From assembly GCA_003674045.1 (NCBI GenBank), contig PENC01000005.1, positions 62,001 to 126,000 on the forward strand: a stretch of DNA of 64,000 nucleotides, in the 5' to 3' direction. Positions 41,523 to 50,767 of the stretch are shown here, piece after piece. The notes under the pieces were generated by a model that was not told the DNA's origin, searched no databases, and saw nothing but the letters and a program-made list of their open reading frames with translations. A program made the position numbers and the translations under genes. Every line of letters starts with the position of its first letter. Position 1 is the first letter of the stretch. The stretch is from Streptomyces griseocarneus. GTDB taxonomy: Bacteria > Actinomycetota > Actinomycetes > Streptomycetales > Streptomycetaceae.

Positions 41523-44326
41523 CCGCGTGCCTCCTCGGCAGTGCCGCCCGGGGCGGGCGGCCCCGCGTGGTTCCGATCTGTGGTGCGTGCCGCCAGCTCC
41601 GCCGCGGCGTCGCGCCGCCCCTCGGCGGCACCGCGCTGGAAGCCCGCCAGTTTGCACCGCAGCGCCTCCGCGTCGACGCCCCGCCCGGGCTGCGGCGGTT
41701 CGGGCCGCTGCGGTACGGGCTGGGGGGTGCGGCGGGGCAGGCCGTTGCCGGTGACCTCGGCGGCCGTGCCCTGCCTGCCCTGCGCGGGGAGCGCGGCGGC
41801 CGGGCTGTCGCCGAGCACGGCGGGGCGGGCGTGCCTGCCCAGCGGGGCGGGCACCGGGGCCGGGGAGCCGACGGACCCTATACCGCCCGGCACTTGCCCC
41901 TGCGCGCCGCCCTGCGTCACGCCCGGCATGCCGTACTGCTCCTCGGCCGGAAAGACGCCCGGCAGGGCACCCGTCGGCGGCAGGGGATCCACGGACACGG
42001 GCGGTTGCAGGGGGTCCGCCGGGTGGACGGGCAGCGGGGCGGGCTGCGTCGGTGCGGGCGCCGGGGTCAGGGGGGCGACCACGGGCATCGGGCCCGCCGG
42101 GCCCGCGGCGTGCGCGCCGCCCGCCCGGTGCCTGCTGCCGGGGAGCAGCGGGGAGCCCGCCTCGGCGACGGAGCCGGGGAGGTGGATCCGCGGGGCCGTC
42201 ACGGCGCCGGGCACGGGCGGGGTGTCGCCGAGCCCGGTGACCGCGGGCGGCCCGTCGGCCAGGAGCCCGGCGGGCAGCACCACGACGGCGGTGATGCCGC
42301 CGGTGTGCTGCTCGCGCAGCTGGACGCGGATGCCATGCCGGGCCGCGAGCCGCCCGACCACGTAGAGCCCGAGGCCGGGGACGTCGCCCTGGTGCTCGGG
42401 GTGCGAGTCGGGGGCGCCCCGGAGGTGGGCCGCCCGGGCGATGCGGTCCGTGGCGGGCGGCGGGCCGTGCGGGTCCGGGTCGGCGAGCAGGGCGTTGAGC
42501 TCGGCGAGCCGGTCCGGGGTGAGGCCGATGCCCTCGTCCTGGACGGACAGGGCGAGGTCGCCGGTCTCCAGGAGCCAGCCGGAGAGCTGCACTTGGGCGT
42601 CGGGCGGGGAGAACGTGGTGGCGTTCTCCAGGAGTTCGGCGACGAGGTGGCTCACGTCGTCGGAGACATGCCCCTGGAGGCGGGCGTGCGGCGGCAGCGA
42701 CTGGATACGGACGCGCTGATAGCGCTCGATCTCGCCCGCCGAGGCACGCAGGACGTCCAGCAGCGGTACGGGCCCGGGGCGCCCCGCCACGCTCTCCGCG
42801 CCCGCGAGCGCGAGCAGGTTCTCGCTGTTGCGGCGCATGCGGGTGGCGAGGTGGTCGAGGGTGAAGAGGGTCTCCAGGCGCTCGGGGTCGGTCTCATGGG
42901 CCTCCATGCCCTCGATGACGGCGAGTTGGCGCTCGACGAGCCCGAGGGTGCGCAGGGAGAGCCCGACGAAGAGGCCGCGGGCCCGGGCGGCGGTCTCCTC
43001 CGGGCGCTCCGCGGCACGCGTGGTCATCTCGTCGGCGAGCTGCCCCGCGAGCTCCTGGTGCCGGTCGCGCAGGGCGTCGTGCTCCTCGGCGAGCAGGTGC
43101 CGGGCGGCGATGAGGCGGGTGCGCTCACCCTCGAGGACGGCGATGCGCTCCTGCTGCCGGATGACCGTGTCGTGCAGGAGATTCACGGAGCGGACCGTCT
43201 CGGCGAACTCGTCGTCGCGGCCCTTGAAGTCGATGGGCTTCTCGACGACCGGGTCGGCGGCCACACGGCGGGCGCCGCGCCGCAGCGAGCCGAGCGGCCG
43301 GGTGACGGAACGGGCGGCGCGGATCCCGGCGAGGAGGGCGACGAGGAGGGCCAGCGCGCTCGTCGCCGCCCGCAGTTCGAGCGCGGTGAGGGCGTCGTGG
43401 CGCTGCACCTCCAGACTGTCGGTCTGGCGGGCGGCGAGATCGGACTCGGCCTGGCGCATGAGCTCCAGGCGCGAGCTGAGCGCGGAGCGCACGGGCTCGG
43501 CGGGCTGGTCCACGGAGCCGGGCGGGGCGGCGGTGAGCTTGGTGACGAAGGCTTCCGCCGTGGTGACGTCGGGACCGCTGACCGTGCCCGCGTACGCCTC
43601 GCGGGTGCGGGCGGTGGCGAAGCGCTGGAAGTCGGTGACGTCGTCCCGCTCCGCGGTGGCGGCGCGCTGCGCCGCGGCGAGGAGGGCGGCCTCGCCGCCG
43701 TGCGCGCCGAGGGCACCGAGGAGCAGGGCGCGGGTGGCGGACGCCTGCTCGACGGCGCGGCCGAGGAAGGGCAGCGCGGCCGCGTCGCCCTCGCCGCCGC
43801 CCGGCGCGCGCACGGCGGCGGTGTCGGCGGTGCCGTGGAGGGCCTGGACGATGCCGGTATAGGCGGAGAACACGGCCAGGGCGTCGTCGCCGCCGGAGGT
43901 GGCCTGGCGGCGCACGGCCGGGAGGGTGTCGAGTTTCTCGCGCACGGCGGCGGGCGCGCTCGGGCGGAAGTCGGCCACCTGCTGGTCGACGTGGGTGCGC
44001 TGGCTCTTGATGGCCTGCGCCTCCGCCGCGTCGGAGCGGCCGCCCGCCACGTACTGCGTGCCGGCGTCGCGCTCGTCCGCGAGGGAGTGGGCGAGCGCGA
44101 GAGCGGGGCCGTCGGTGTTGGCGAGGGCGGCGAGCCGCTGGGCGCGGGTGAGTTCACGGGTGGCGTCCACGGTGCCGAAGGCACTGCCCGCGAGTACGGT
44201 GAGGGCGGTGACCGCCACGGAGGCGGTCAGCCGGTTCCGCACGCGGGCGGTGCGCTCGCGCACCGCCGTGGACTGCTGCTCTCGCTCGCCGCCCCGAAGC
44301 CGCTTCTTCCGCACCGGTGCTCTCAT
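41519..44326 (-). CDS. cvnA: Conservon sensor histidine-kinase-like protein (CvnA type)
   Basis: 935 aa. TM1 near 33-52, a large extracytoplasmic helical (NIT-like) sensor domain (about 53-310), TM2 near 315-337, a HAMP-like linker, then a kinase-like core: N box ELLENATTFSPP near 562, G1 DEGIGL near 598, G2 GLGLYVVGRLAARHG near 650. No canonical phospho-acceptor His motif (HELRTP) is present, as is usual for conservon CvnA. The last ~250 residues are Pro/Gly-rich. ATG 44326. First gene of the cvnABCD-styA operon. Confidence 0.93.
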   Translation of the reverse strand: MRAPVRKKRLRGGEREQQSTAVRERTARVRNRLTASVAVTALTVLAGSAFGTVDATRELTRAQRLAALANTDGPALALAHSLADERDAGTQYVAGGRSDAAEAQAIKSQRTHVDQQVADFRPSAPAAVREKLDTLPAVRRQATSGGDDALAVFSAYTGIVQALHGTADTAAVRAPGGGEGDAAALPFLGRAVEQASATRALLLGALGAHGGEAALLAAAQRAATAERDDVTDFQRFATARTREAYAGTVSGPDVTTAEAFVTKLTAAPPGSVDQPAEPVRSALSSRLELMRQAESDLAARQTDSLEVQRHDALTALELRAATSALALLVALLAGIRAARSVTRPLGSLRRGARRVAADPVVEKPIDFKGRDDEFAETVRSVNLLHDTVIRQQERIAVLEGERTRLIAARHLLAEEHDALRDRHQELAGQLADEMTTRAAERPEETAARARGLFVGLSLRTLGLVERQLAVIEGMEAHETDPERLETLFTLDHLATRMRRNSENLLALAGAESVAGRPGPVPLLDVLRASAGEIERYQRVRIQSLPPHARLQGHVSDDVSHLVAELLENATTFSPPDAQVQLSGWLLETGDLALSVQDEGIGLTPDRLAELNALLADPDPHGPPPATDRIARAAHLRGAPDSHPEHQGDVPGLGLYVVGRLAARHGIRVQLREQHTGGITAVVVLPAGLLADGPPAVTGLGDTPPVPGAVTAPRIHLPGSVAEAGSPLLPGSRHRAGGAHAAGPAGPMPVVAPLTPAPAPTQPAPLPVHPADPLQPPVSVDPLPPTGALPGVFPAEEQYGMPGVTQGGAQGQVPGGIGSVGSPAPVPAPLGRHARPAVLGDSPAAALPAQGRQGTAAEVTGNGLPRRTPQPVPQRPEPPQPGRGVDAEALRCKLAGFQRGAAEGRRDAAAELAARTTDRNHAGPPAPGGTAEEARG

Positions 44327-44561
44327 TCTTCTCTGGCCTGCCCCGCCCCTGGTACTGATTTGACCCTTTCAGCACCTCTGAGGAGAGGGTGCCCTTCGCC
44401 AGCCCGGCCACTCGAAGGAGTGAACCCGACCGGCGAATTGACACCGGATGCTTCACTCATCGCATACGGGCCAGGTCAGCACGTCACCTGAAGAACGCTG
44501 CGGGTGCCGACAGGATGCGCACTCGTACGCGTGGATTTCCGGCATCCGGCACACTGGCCCC

Positions 44562-45320
44562 ATGCGCATCGAACTCGCCACCCTGCCGGGGGACAACCGC
44601 CACCCGAACGAGGACTTCGTGTCCGTGGCGCTCCCCGCCACAGGGCGCGGCGGAGCGCTGGTACTCCTCGACGGGGTGACCCCGCCGCCCTCGGGTGAAA
44701 CGGGGTGCGCACACGGCGTGCCCTGGTTCACCGCGCGCCTGGGGGGCGCCCTGCTCGAACTCGCCGTCGCACGGCCGGACCTGCCCCTGGCCGACTGCCT
44801 CGGCGAGGCCATCTCCCGTACGGCGCACGCGCATCGCGACACATGCGACCTCACCCACCGCCGCACCCCACAGGCCACCGTCGTCCTGACCCGCTGGGAC
44901 GACGAGCAGGTCTCCCACCTCGTCCTCTCCGACTCCGCCCTCCTCCTCGAATCCCCGGACGGCACGGTCTGCCCGATCCTCGACGACCGCATCGCCCGCC
45001 TGGCCGCCACGGGCCCGGTCACGGACGCGCAGCGCAACGCGGAGGGAGGCTTCTTCACGGCGGCGGCGGACCCCCAGGCAGCACGGCGAGCCGTGACGGG
45101 CACCGTCCCCCGCTCCGCCGTCCGCTCCCTCTCCGCCCTCACCGACGGCGCGACCCGCTGGGTGGAGGTCTTCGAGGAGGGCGACTGGGCAGCGTGCCAC
45201 ACGCTCCTTTCCAAAGAGGGACCGGAGACACTGATCGCGGCGGTCCGCGCCCTGGAGTCCCGCACGGCACTGCGCGGCAAGCGGCACGACGACGCGGCGG
45301 CGGCGTACGTGGAGCTTTAG
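44562..45320 (+). CDS. Degenerate PP2C-like phosphatase
   Basis: 252 aa with PP2C-like ordering: an N-terminal DNRHPNEDF (motif 1 form), LVLLDGVTPP (motif 2 position, where active enzymes have DGxGG), and a C-terminal HDDAAAAY (motif 11 position, normally DN). Several metal ligands are altered, so activity is uncertain. ATG 44562 has no ribosome-binding site; CACACT ends 7 nt upstream, again fitting a leaderless transcript. Divergent from the conservon (235-nt gap), so a link is possible but only positional. Confidence 0.8.
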   Translation: MRIELATLPGDNRHPNEDFVSVALPATGRGGALVLLDGVTPPPSGETGCAHGVPWFTARLGGALLELAVARPDLPLADCLGEAISRTAHAHRDTCDLTHRRTPQATVVLTRWDDEQVSHLVLSDSALLLESPDGTVCPILDDRIARLAATGPVTDAQRNAEGGFFTAAADPQAARRAVTGTVPRSAVRSLSALTDGATRWVEVFEEGDWAACHTLLSKEGPETLIAAVRALESRTALRGKRHDDAAAAYVEL

Positions 45321-45330
45321 CCTCCCGGGG

Positions 45331-45695
45331 GTGCGCAGCGCCTACCGGGGTGCGTCTTTCGCTCCGCGCGCGGCAGCAGGCCCGTGGGGGCTGGTCGCGC
45401 AGTTCCCCGCGCCCCTGAAAACAGGGGGCTTCGCCCCCTGGCCCCGGCGGTCGTCTGCGGGCCGGTGGGGGCTTGTCGCGCAGTTCCCCGCGCCCCTAAA
45501 GGGGCGCGCCCGACCCACCGGTGGAGGGGGCGGGGCCGGAGGGCGGGTTCTGAAACGACGGTGCACGAAGCACAGCACCCAACCCCCATCAGCCGCACGC
45601 ACCGCGTTTCAGGTTCCGCCCGGAGGCAACGCCCCCGGCCCACCAACCACCCAGGGGCGCGGGGAACGGCGCGACAAGCCCCCACCGAACCCGCA
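45331..45695 (+). repeat. Composite intergenic repeat, copy A (forward)
   Basis: Two successive core units (GCGCAGTTCCCCGCGCCCC near 45399 and 45479), joined by a CAGGGGGCTTCGCCCCCTG hairpin, then the middle element with arms GTTCTGAAACG (near 45549) and CGTTTCAGGTT (near 45605), and a final inverted core variant (AGGGGCGCGGGGAACGGCG). The same order recurs at 50320-50675 and inverted at 53170-53540. Although open reading frames cross it, I see no gene. Confidence 0.85.
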
Positions 45696-45840
45696 GACGA
45701 ACACGGCCAAACCCAGCGGAGCGCAGTGGCCAGAAGCCGCCCACCAAGTCGCACGCCCCATTGATTGCCCCGCACCCCACCGGTTGCATATGCCACGACC
45801 ACAAGCTGTTCCGGCATGTACGTACGGAGGGGGAACCACC

Positions 45841-48672
45841 TTGCGTAAATCCAGAGCACGTTCAGCGAGATCGGCCGCGCGGAGCGGCATAGCAGGGGCG
45901 GCAGCGCTCATAGGTGCTGCCGCCCTTGTCGTGTCCGCCGTCCCCGGGCAGGCCGTCGCCACCACAGCGGGGAAGGACCCGGCGGACGTGATCCCGGGGA
46001 AGGGGACCTCCACTCCCTCCCTGGTGGACGGCATAAGGGAAGGCGTGCAGGCCACCGGAAACGCCGCCGACGCCGCCACAAGCCACCTCGCCACCAAGAA
46101 GGCCCGCTACCACATCGACGCCCCGGCACGGGATCTGAAAGCCATACAGACCGCGACATCCGGGGCGCAGGAGACCGTGCGCCTCCAGCAGAAGCACCAG
46201 GGCGTGGACGTCCTCGGCGGGCAGTATGTCGTCCGCATGGAGAAGAAGGACGGCAAGCGCGTCGTCACCGGCACGTCGGGCCGGTACTTCACGGGCCTCA
46301 AGGCCGGCACGAAGGCCGACGTGAGCGAGGAACTCGCCGTCCGGCGGGCCGTGGAGGCGACGCTGCAGGACCTCCGCGGCAAGCGGCTCGGCAAGGGCGC
46401 CGAGGCGGCCAAGGCCGCGCGGACGCTGACCGGCACCGCGCGCGGCCTGGTCGTCGTGCCCAAGGGCCCCGGCGTCCTCACGCACCACGTCACCGTGCGC
46501 GGCACGGACCCGGCCACCGGCAAGCCGGTGCTGCGCGAGGTCTACGTCGACGCCAAGGCCGGTTTCCCGGTGCTCCAGTACAGCGGCATCAAGACCTTCG
46601 GCGCCGAGCAGGACAAGGGCGGGGTCACAGCCACCGCCAAGGAATCCAAGGCCGACAGCACCCGGCCGGCCGACGGCGTGCACCCCGGCATCACCGGTTC
46701 CGGCGTGAAGTACGACGGCACGACCGTCGAACTCGGGCTGTACCACGACACCGCCCGCAACGAGTACGTCATGATCGACTACGGGCGGATGTGGGACTCC
46801 AGCAAGAACGTCCTCTCGACCTGGGACGCGCGCGGCAAGGACGTGAGCGAGGTGTCGGGTGTCTGGCCCGACGGCATCAAGGAGTTCGGCTCGCCGGGCC
46901 CGAACTTCGGCAAGGAGGCCACCGAGGCGGGCGCGGTCGACGCCCACTGGGCGGCGGGCAAGGTCTACGACTACTACAAGAAGGTCCACGGCCGGAACAG
47001 CCTCGACGGCCGGGGCATGACCATCAACTCCCTGGTCGGGGTGACCGACCACGGTGCCGCGTACGTCAACGCCTTCTGGGACGGCACCAAGATGGTGTAC
47101 GGCGGGGGCGACGAGGAGTACCGGACCCTGTCCGCCTCGCTCGACGTGGTCGGTCACGAGATGACGCACGGCGTGGTCGAGAACTCCGCCAACCTCGTCT
47201 ACGCGGGCCAGTCCGGCGCCCTCAACGAGGCGATCGCCGACTACTTCGGCAACGCCATCGAGACCGATGCCCTGGGCATGGCCATGGACAACCCCGACGC
47301 GGGCCTGCTCGGTGAGCACCTGTGCCGGACGAAGTCGCCGCGCGAGTGCTCCTTCCGCGACCTCAACGACGGCCGGACGACGTCCAAGAGCTTCCTGGGC
47401 GTCGGCTTCGCCACGGACAACGGCGGGGTGCACCTGAACTCCACCATCTTCTCGGGCGCGCTGTGGGACATCCGCAAGGACCTGGGCCGCACGCTCGCCG
47501 ACAGGATCGCCTACAAGGCGCTCACCGAGTACCTGACCCCGCTCGACGGCTTCACCGAGGGCCGCAACGCGGTGATCGCCGCCGCGAAGGCGCTCCAGGT
47601 CCCGGCCAAGGACCTCAATACCGTCACGCGCTCCTTCAACGCCCATGGCATCGTGCCCAACTGGGAACAGGCCATCGGCGTCGACACCGACCTGCTCTCC
47701 GGCAAGGTCAACACCGCGGGCGCGGGCGTCGGCGCGGGCGGCGGCTGGTGGGCGACGTCCCGGTCGAACGACGACGGCTCCGAGGCGTACTCCGTCTGGG
47801 CGGGCCGCACCGACGGCTCGGACTCCCCGAAGCTGATCAGCCCCAACGACGGCCGCTACCACGCCTACCCGGCCACGGACGGCAGGACCGTGGCGTGGGT
47901 CGCGGTCGGCAAGACCGGCATGGAGGTGCTGTCCCGGCCGCTCGCGGGCGGGCCGATCAAGAAGCTCTACAGCAGCACCAGGATCAACGCGGTGCGTGTG
48001 GAGGGCGACGTCGTGGTCGTCGAGGAGCAGTCCGACCTCGGCACCCGGCACGTCGGCTATCTGCGGCCCGGCGACAAGTCCCCGACCTGGGCGGACGACC
48101 GGCGCGCGGACACCGAGACGGCCCTGGCCTCGCTCGGCGGCGGCCGGATCGCATACGCGCGGATCACTTCGCAGGGCGACGACTACAGCTCCGTCACCGA
48201 GGTGCTGGACCTGAAGACCGGCGCGAGGACGCAGCTGCGCCAGGTGGACAAGCCGTCGGCCATCGGCCAGACCGGCATCAACGGAAAGTACGTCTTCTGG
48301 CTGGCCTACGACTTCGACGCCCAGGGCAAGGGCCGGTCGGTGGTGCGGCGCGCGAACCTGGACGGGACGGGCGTGACCGACCTCGGCACGGAGAAGGACG
48401 GGTTCTTCCCGCTGGACCTGACGGCCTCCGAGAGCTCCGTGACGGTGACCTCCCTGCCGCCGGAGACCACCACGGGCAACGAGTCGCTGTCGAAGCTCTT
48501 CCAGTTCGCGGCGGACGGCCCGGCCGACGCGCCCCGGATGCGGGTCTCCTGCAACCGCGGTGAGCAGTCCTCGGCCGCGGCGGCGGGCGGGAAGCAGGTG
48601 GTCTGGCTCGACGGCACCACCGGCTTCACCGACCTGGTCACCCGCACCCGCCCGGCGGGCAACTGCGGCTGA
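45841..48672 (+). CDS. Secreted M4 (thermolysin-type) metalloprotease with C-terminal propeller-like region
   Basis: 943 aa. Signal peptide (about 1-40), FTP/PepSY propeptide (about 75-260), M4 catalytic domain with zinc motif HEMTHG near 439 and the third ligand in NEAIADYF near 462, plus a GGVHLNSTIFSGALWD segment with the M4 catalytic His. A C-terminal part of about 300 residues has repeated WxD/GG-type beta strands (AYPATDGRTVAWVA, YVFWLAYDFD), suggesting a beta-propeller-like domain. TTG 45841 has GGAGGGGGAA upstream. Secreted broad-specificity proteolysis is expected. Confidence 0.92.
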   Translation: MRKSRARSARSAARSGIAGAAALIGAAALVVSAVPGQAVATTAGKDPADVIPGKGTSTPSLVDGIREGVQATGNAADAATSHLATKKARYHIDAPARDLKAIQTATSGAQETVRLQQKHQGVDVLGGQYVVRMEKKDGKRVVTGTSGRYFTGLKAGTKADVSEELAVRRAVEATLQDLRGKRLGKGAEAAKAARTLTGTARGLVVVPKGPGVLTHHVTVRGTDPATGKPVLREVYVDAKAGFPVLQYSGIKTFGAEQDKGGVTATAKESKADSTRPADGVHPGITGSGVKYDGTTVELGLYHDTARNEYVMIDYGRMWDSSKNVLSTWDARGKDVSEVSGVWPDGIKEFGSPGPNFGKEATEAGAVDAHWAAGKVYDYYKKVHGRNSLDGRGMTINSLVGVTDHGAAYVNAFWDGTKMVYGGGDEEYRTLSASLDVVGHEMTHGVVENSANLVYAGQSGALNEAIADYFGNAIETDALGMAMDNPDAGLLGEHLCRTKSPRECSFRDLNDGRTTSKSFLGVGFATDNGGVHLNSTIFSGALWDIRKDLGRTLADRIAYKALTEYLTPLDGFTEGRNAVIAAAKALQVPAKDLNTVTRSFNAHGIVPNWEQAIGVDTDLLSGKVNTAGAGVGAGGGWWATSRSNDDGSEAYSVWAGRTDGSDSPKLISPNDGRYHAYPATDGRTVAWVAVGKTGMEVLSRPLAGGPIKKLYSSTRINAVRVEGDVVVVEEQSDLGTRHVGYLRPGDKSPTWADDRRADTETALASLGGGRIAYARITSQGDDYSSVTEVLDLKTGARTQLRQVDKPSAIGQTGINGKYVFWLAYDFDAQGKGRSVVRRANLDGTGVTDLGTEKDGFFPLDLTASESSVTVTSLPPETTTGNESLSKLFQFAADGPADAPRMRVSCNRGEQSSAAAAGGKQVVWLDGTTGFTDLVTRTRPAGNCG

Positions 48673-48690
48673 CGTCCGGCACCTGCCATG

Positions 48691-48726
48691 ACCGGGCCCC
48701 CGGCGCCGATGTGCCGGGGGCCCGGT
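48691..48726. terminator. Bidirectional terminator between protease and lysozyme genes
   Basis: Perfect 14-bp arms ACCGGGCCCCCGGC (48691-48704) and its complement (48713-48726) with an 8-nt loop, between two convergent genes (stops at 48672 and 48754). Confidence 0.8.
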
Positions 48727-48753
48727 GTGCTCCGACGGCCGGTGGGGCGGCCG

Positions 48754-49581
48754 TCAGCCGTTCGCGAGCGCCTGGAGACGGGCGTAGGCGCCGTTGAAGC
48801 GGTTGTGGTCACCGACGGTCGGACCGGTGTCGGTGTACTGCCAGAACGTATGGAAGCCCCAGCCCGCCGGGAGTTCACCGGCGGAGGAGCCGTAGCGCGG
48901 CACCCACAGCGGGTTGGTGCCGCCGAAGCCGCCGTAGTTGCCCGTGCACTGCTTCCACCAGCCCGTCGCGGTGTAGATCACCGCGTCCCGGCCGGTGGCC
49001 GCCTGATAGGCGCCGAGGAAGTCGGCGATCCAGTCGGTCAGCGCGCTCGCGCTCATGCCGTAACAGACCTGGCCGTAGGGGTTGTACTCGATGTCGAGCA
49101 CGCCCGGCAGGGTCCGGCCGTCGGCGGACCAGCCGCCGCCGTGGGCCGCGAAGTACGCGGCCTGGTCGGCGCCGCTCGAGTTGTCCGGCAGGGCGAAGTG
49201 GTACGCGCCGCGGATCATGCCGACGTCGTACGAGCCGTTGTACTGCTGGGCGAAGTAGGGGTTGGTGTAGCTCGTGCCCTCGGTGGCCTTGACGTAGGCG
49301 AACCGGTTGCCGTTGTTCCAGAGGGTGGACCACGGGACGTTGCCGTTGTGACTGCTGACGTCCACGCCCTCCACGGAGGCGCCGAGCGAGGGCGGGGGCA
49401 GCGGGCCGACGGGATGCTCGTGGCCGCGGACGGTGGAGCCGAGCCAGTCGCGTCCGGGGTGTACGGGCCGCTTGCCGCCCGGCGCGGCGGCGTGCGCGGC
49501 ACCCGGTAAGGCGAGGACCAGGGCCAGCAGGGCGAGAGCAGTGGTCCCGAGGGACCCGAGGAATCTTCTGCGTGCGGGCAT
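48754..49581 (-). CDS. Secreted GH25 lysozyme (Cellosyl type)
   Basis: 275 aa. N-terminal signal with a twin-arginine-like RRRFLG (Tat export possible), then a GH25 domain: GVDVSSHNGNVPW near 70, YVKATEGTSYTNPYF, LDIEYNPYG and WQYTDTGP. Asp and Glu residues of DVSSH, TEG and DIE are the usual catalytic acidic residues of this family. ATG 49581 is chosen over ATG 49602. Hydrolyses the beta-1,4 link between MurNAc and GlcNAc. Divergent from marR. Confidence 0.92.
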   Translation of the reverse strand: MPARRRFLGSLGTTALALLALVLALPGAAHAAAPGGKRPVHPGRDWLGSTVRGHEHPVGPLPPPSLGASVEGVDVSSHNGNVPWSTLWNNGNRFAYVKATEGTSYTNPYFAQQYNGSYDVGMIRGAYHFALPDNSSGADQAAYFAAHGGGWSADGRTLPGVLDIEYNPYGQVCYGMSASALTDWIADFLGAYQAATGRDAVIYTATGWWKQCTGNYGGFGGTNPLWVPRYGSSAGELPAGWGFHTFWQYTDTGPTVGDHNRFNGAYARLQALANG

Positions 49582-49807
49582 GGGGGGACTCCGGGAGGAC
49601 ATGCCGACTTTGGTGTGACCATGTCATACCCAGATTTGGCCGTCCGGACGCGTCGGGCACGCGGGACGCGGTGCTGTCACCGGTCTGCTCCTGCGAAATA
49701 CTGACGGAGCTGCGGCTACGGGCCGCGGCCGCCGGAAAGTTTCAGCATCGAAAAAAGAGCTGAGAGGCGGAGGAAGAGCATTCGGACCGCCGGAGAGGGC
49801 CCCTGAC

Positions 49808-50284
49808 GTGCACCAGACGACCCCGCCGCCCGCCGAGGAAAGCCGTGGCCCGGACCACCAGGCATACCTGGCGCTCGAGCGAGAGCTCGCCGTCTTCCTG
49901 CGCCGCGCCCGCGCCTCGTCCGGCGAGATGGCCCGCGCCGTCCACCCCGAGCTGGAACCCGCCGCATACGGCCTCCTCGTCCGGCTGGAGGAAGCGGGCG
50001 AGCAGCGGGCCACGGACCTCGCGACGTACTTCGGGGTCGGCAAGGCCACGATGAGCCGCCAGCTGCGGGCGCTCGGCGACCTCGGCCTCATCACCCGCGA
50101 ACCCGACCCGGCCGACGGCCGCGCCTCCCTCGTCCGCATCACGGAGGAGGGCCGCGCCCGCTTCACGCGCGTCCGCGACGCGCGGCGCGCCCACCATGTA
50201 CGGAAGCTCGCCGACTGGGACCCGGCGGAGATCGCGGAGCTGGCGCGCTTGCTGCGCCAGCTGAACGTCAGCGCGGAGAGCTGA
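49808..50284 (+). CDS. MarR-family transcriptional regulator
   Basis: 158 aa winged-helix: LERELAVFLRRAR then LVRLEEAGEQRATDLATYFGVGKATMSRQLRALGDLGLITREPDPADGR, the recognition helix and wing of MarR. GTG 49808 with GGAGAGGG upstream. It is 226 nt from the divergent GH25 gene and precedes repeat copy B and lon. No ligand or target can be read from sequence. Confidence 0.92.
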   Translation: MHQTTPPPAEESRGPDHQAYLALERELAVFLRRARASSGEMARAVHPELEPAAYGLLVRLEEAGEQRATDLATYFGVGKATMSRQLRALGDLGLITREPDPADGRASLVRITEEGRARFTRVRDARRAHHVRKLADWDPAEIAELARLLRQLNVSAES

Positions 50285-50298
50285 GACCGCCTGCCGGC

Positions 50299-50319
50299 CC
50301 TGGGGGCTCCACCCCCAGG
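50299..50319 (+). terminator. MarR terminator
   Basis: 8-bp stem CCTGGGGG / CCCCCAGG with a 5-nt loop, 14 nt after the marR stop; no U tract. Confidence 0.6.
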
Positions 50320-50675
50320 CCTGCCCACCGAAGTGCGTCTTGCGCTCCGCGCGCGGCTGCGGCTCCGGTGGGGGCTTGTCGCGCAGTTCCCCGCGCCCCT
50401 CGAAGGGGGCTTCGCCCCCTGGCCCCGGCCATCTGCGACTCCGGTGGGGGTTGCTCGCGCAGTTCCCCGCGCCCCTGACGGGGCACGCCCGACATCCGGT
50501 GGAGGGGGCGGGGCCGGAGGGCGGGTTCTGAAACGACGGTGCATGAAGCACGGCTCCCGACCCGGATCGGCCGCACGCACCGCGTTTCAGGTTCCGCCCG
50601 GAGGCCACGCCCCCGGCCCACACACAACCCAGGGGCGCGAGGAACGGCGCGAGCAACCACACACAACCCGCACTG
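50320..50675 (+). repeat. Composite intergenic repeat, copy B (forward)
   Basis: Same order as copy A: TGCGCTCCGCGCGCGGCTGC, two core units, GGGGGCTTCGCCCCC hairpin, the GTTCTGAAACG...CGTTTCAGG middle element, and an inverted core variant (AGGGGCGCGAGGAACGGCG). Ends about 50 nt before the lon operator. It forms, with copy C, opposite-facing repeats about 2.5 kb apart flanking lon. Confidence 0.85.
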
Positions 50676-50725
50676 TGATCGCTCTGAGCGAACAGCGCGC
50701 CGGGAACATTCCGCGAGGCAGAGAC

Positions 50726-50746
50726 ATTGAGTCGGCATAGCTCAAC
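50726..50746 (+). promoter_or_regulatory. HAIR-like HspR operator upstream of lon
   Basis: TTGAGT, 7 nt, then GCTCAA, with flanks A...C. The consensus HAIR element is CTTGAGT-N7-ACTCAAG, and lon is an established HspR-regulon gene in Streptomyces. Six of six core bases match on the left and five of six on the right. It lies 21 nt before the lon start. Confidence 0.85.
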
Positions 50747-50767
50747 TTGCCTGCCGAAGGGGAGATC

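Noticed and set aside
45331..45840. In-frame upstream extension of the M4 protease through the repeat
   Set aside because: The repeat also encodes similar peptides elsewhere; the TTG at 45841 has a strong ribosome-binding site and a signal peptide begins there.
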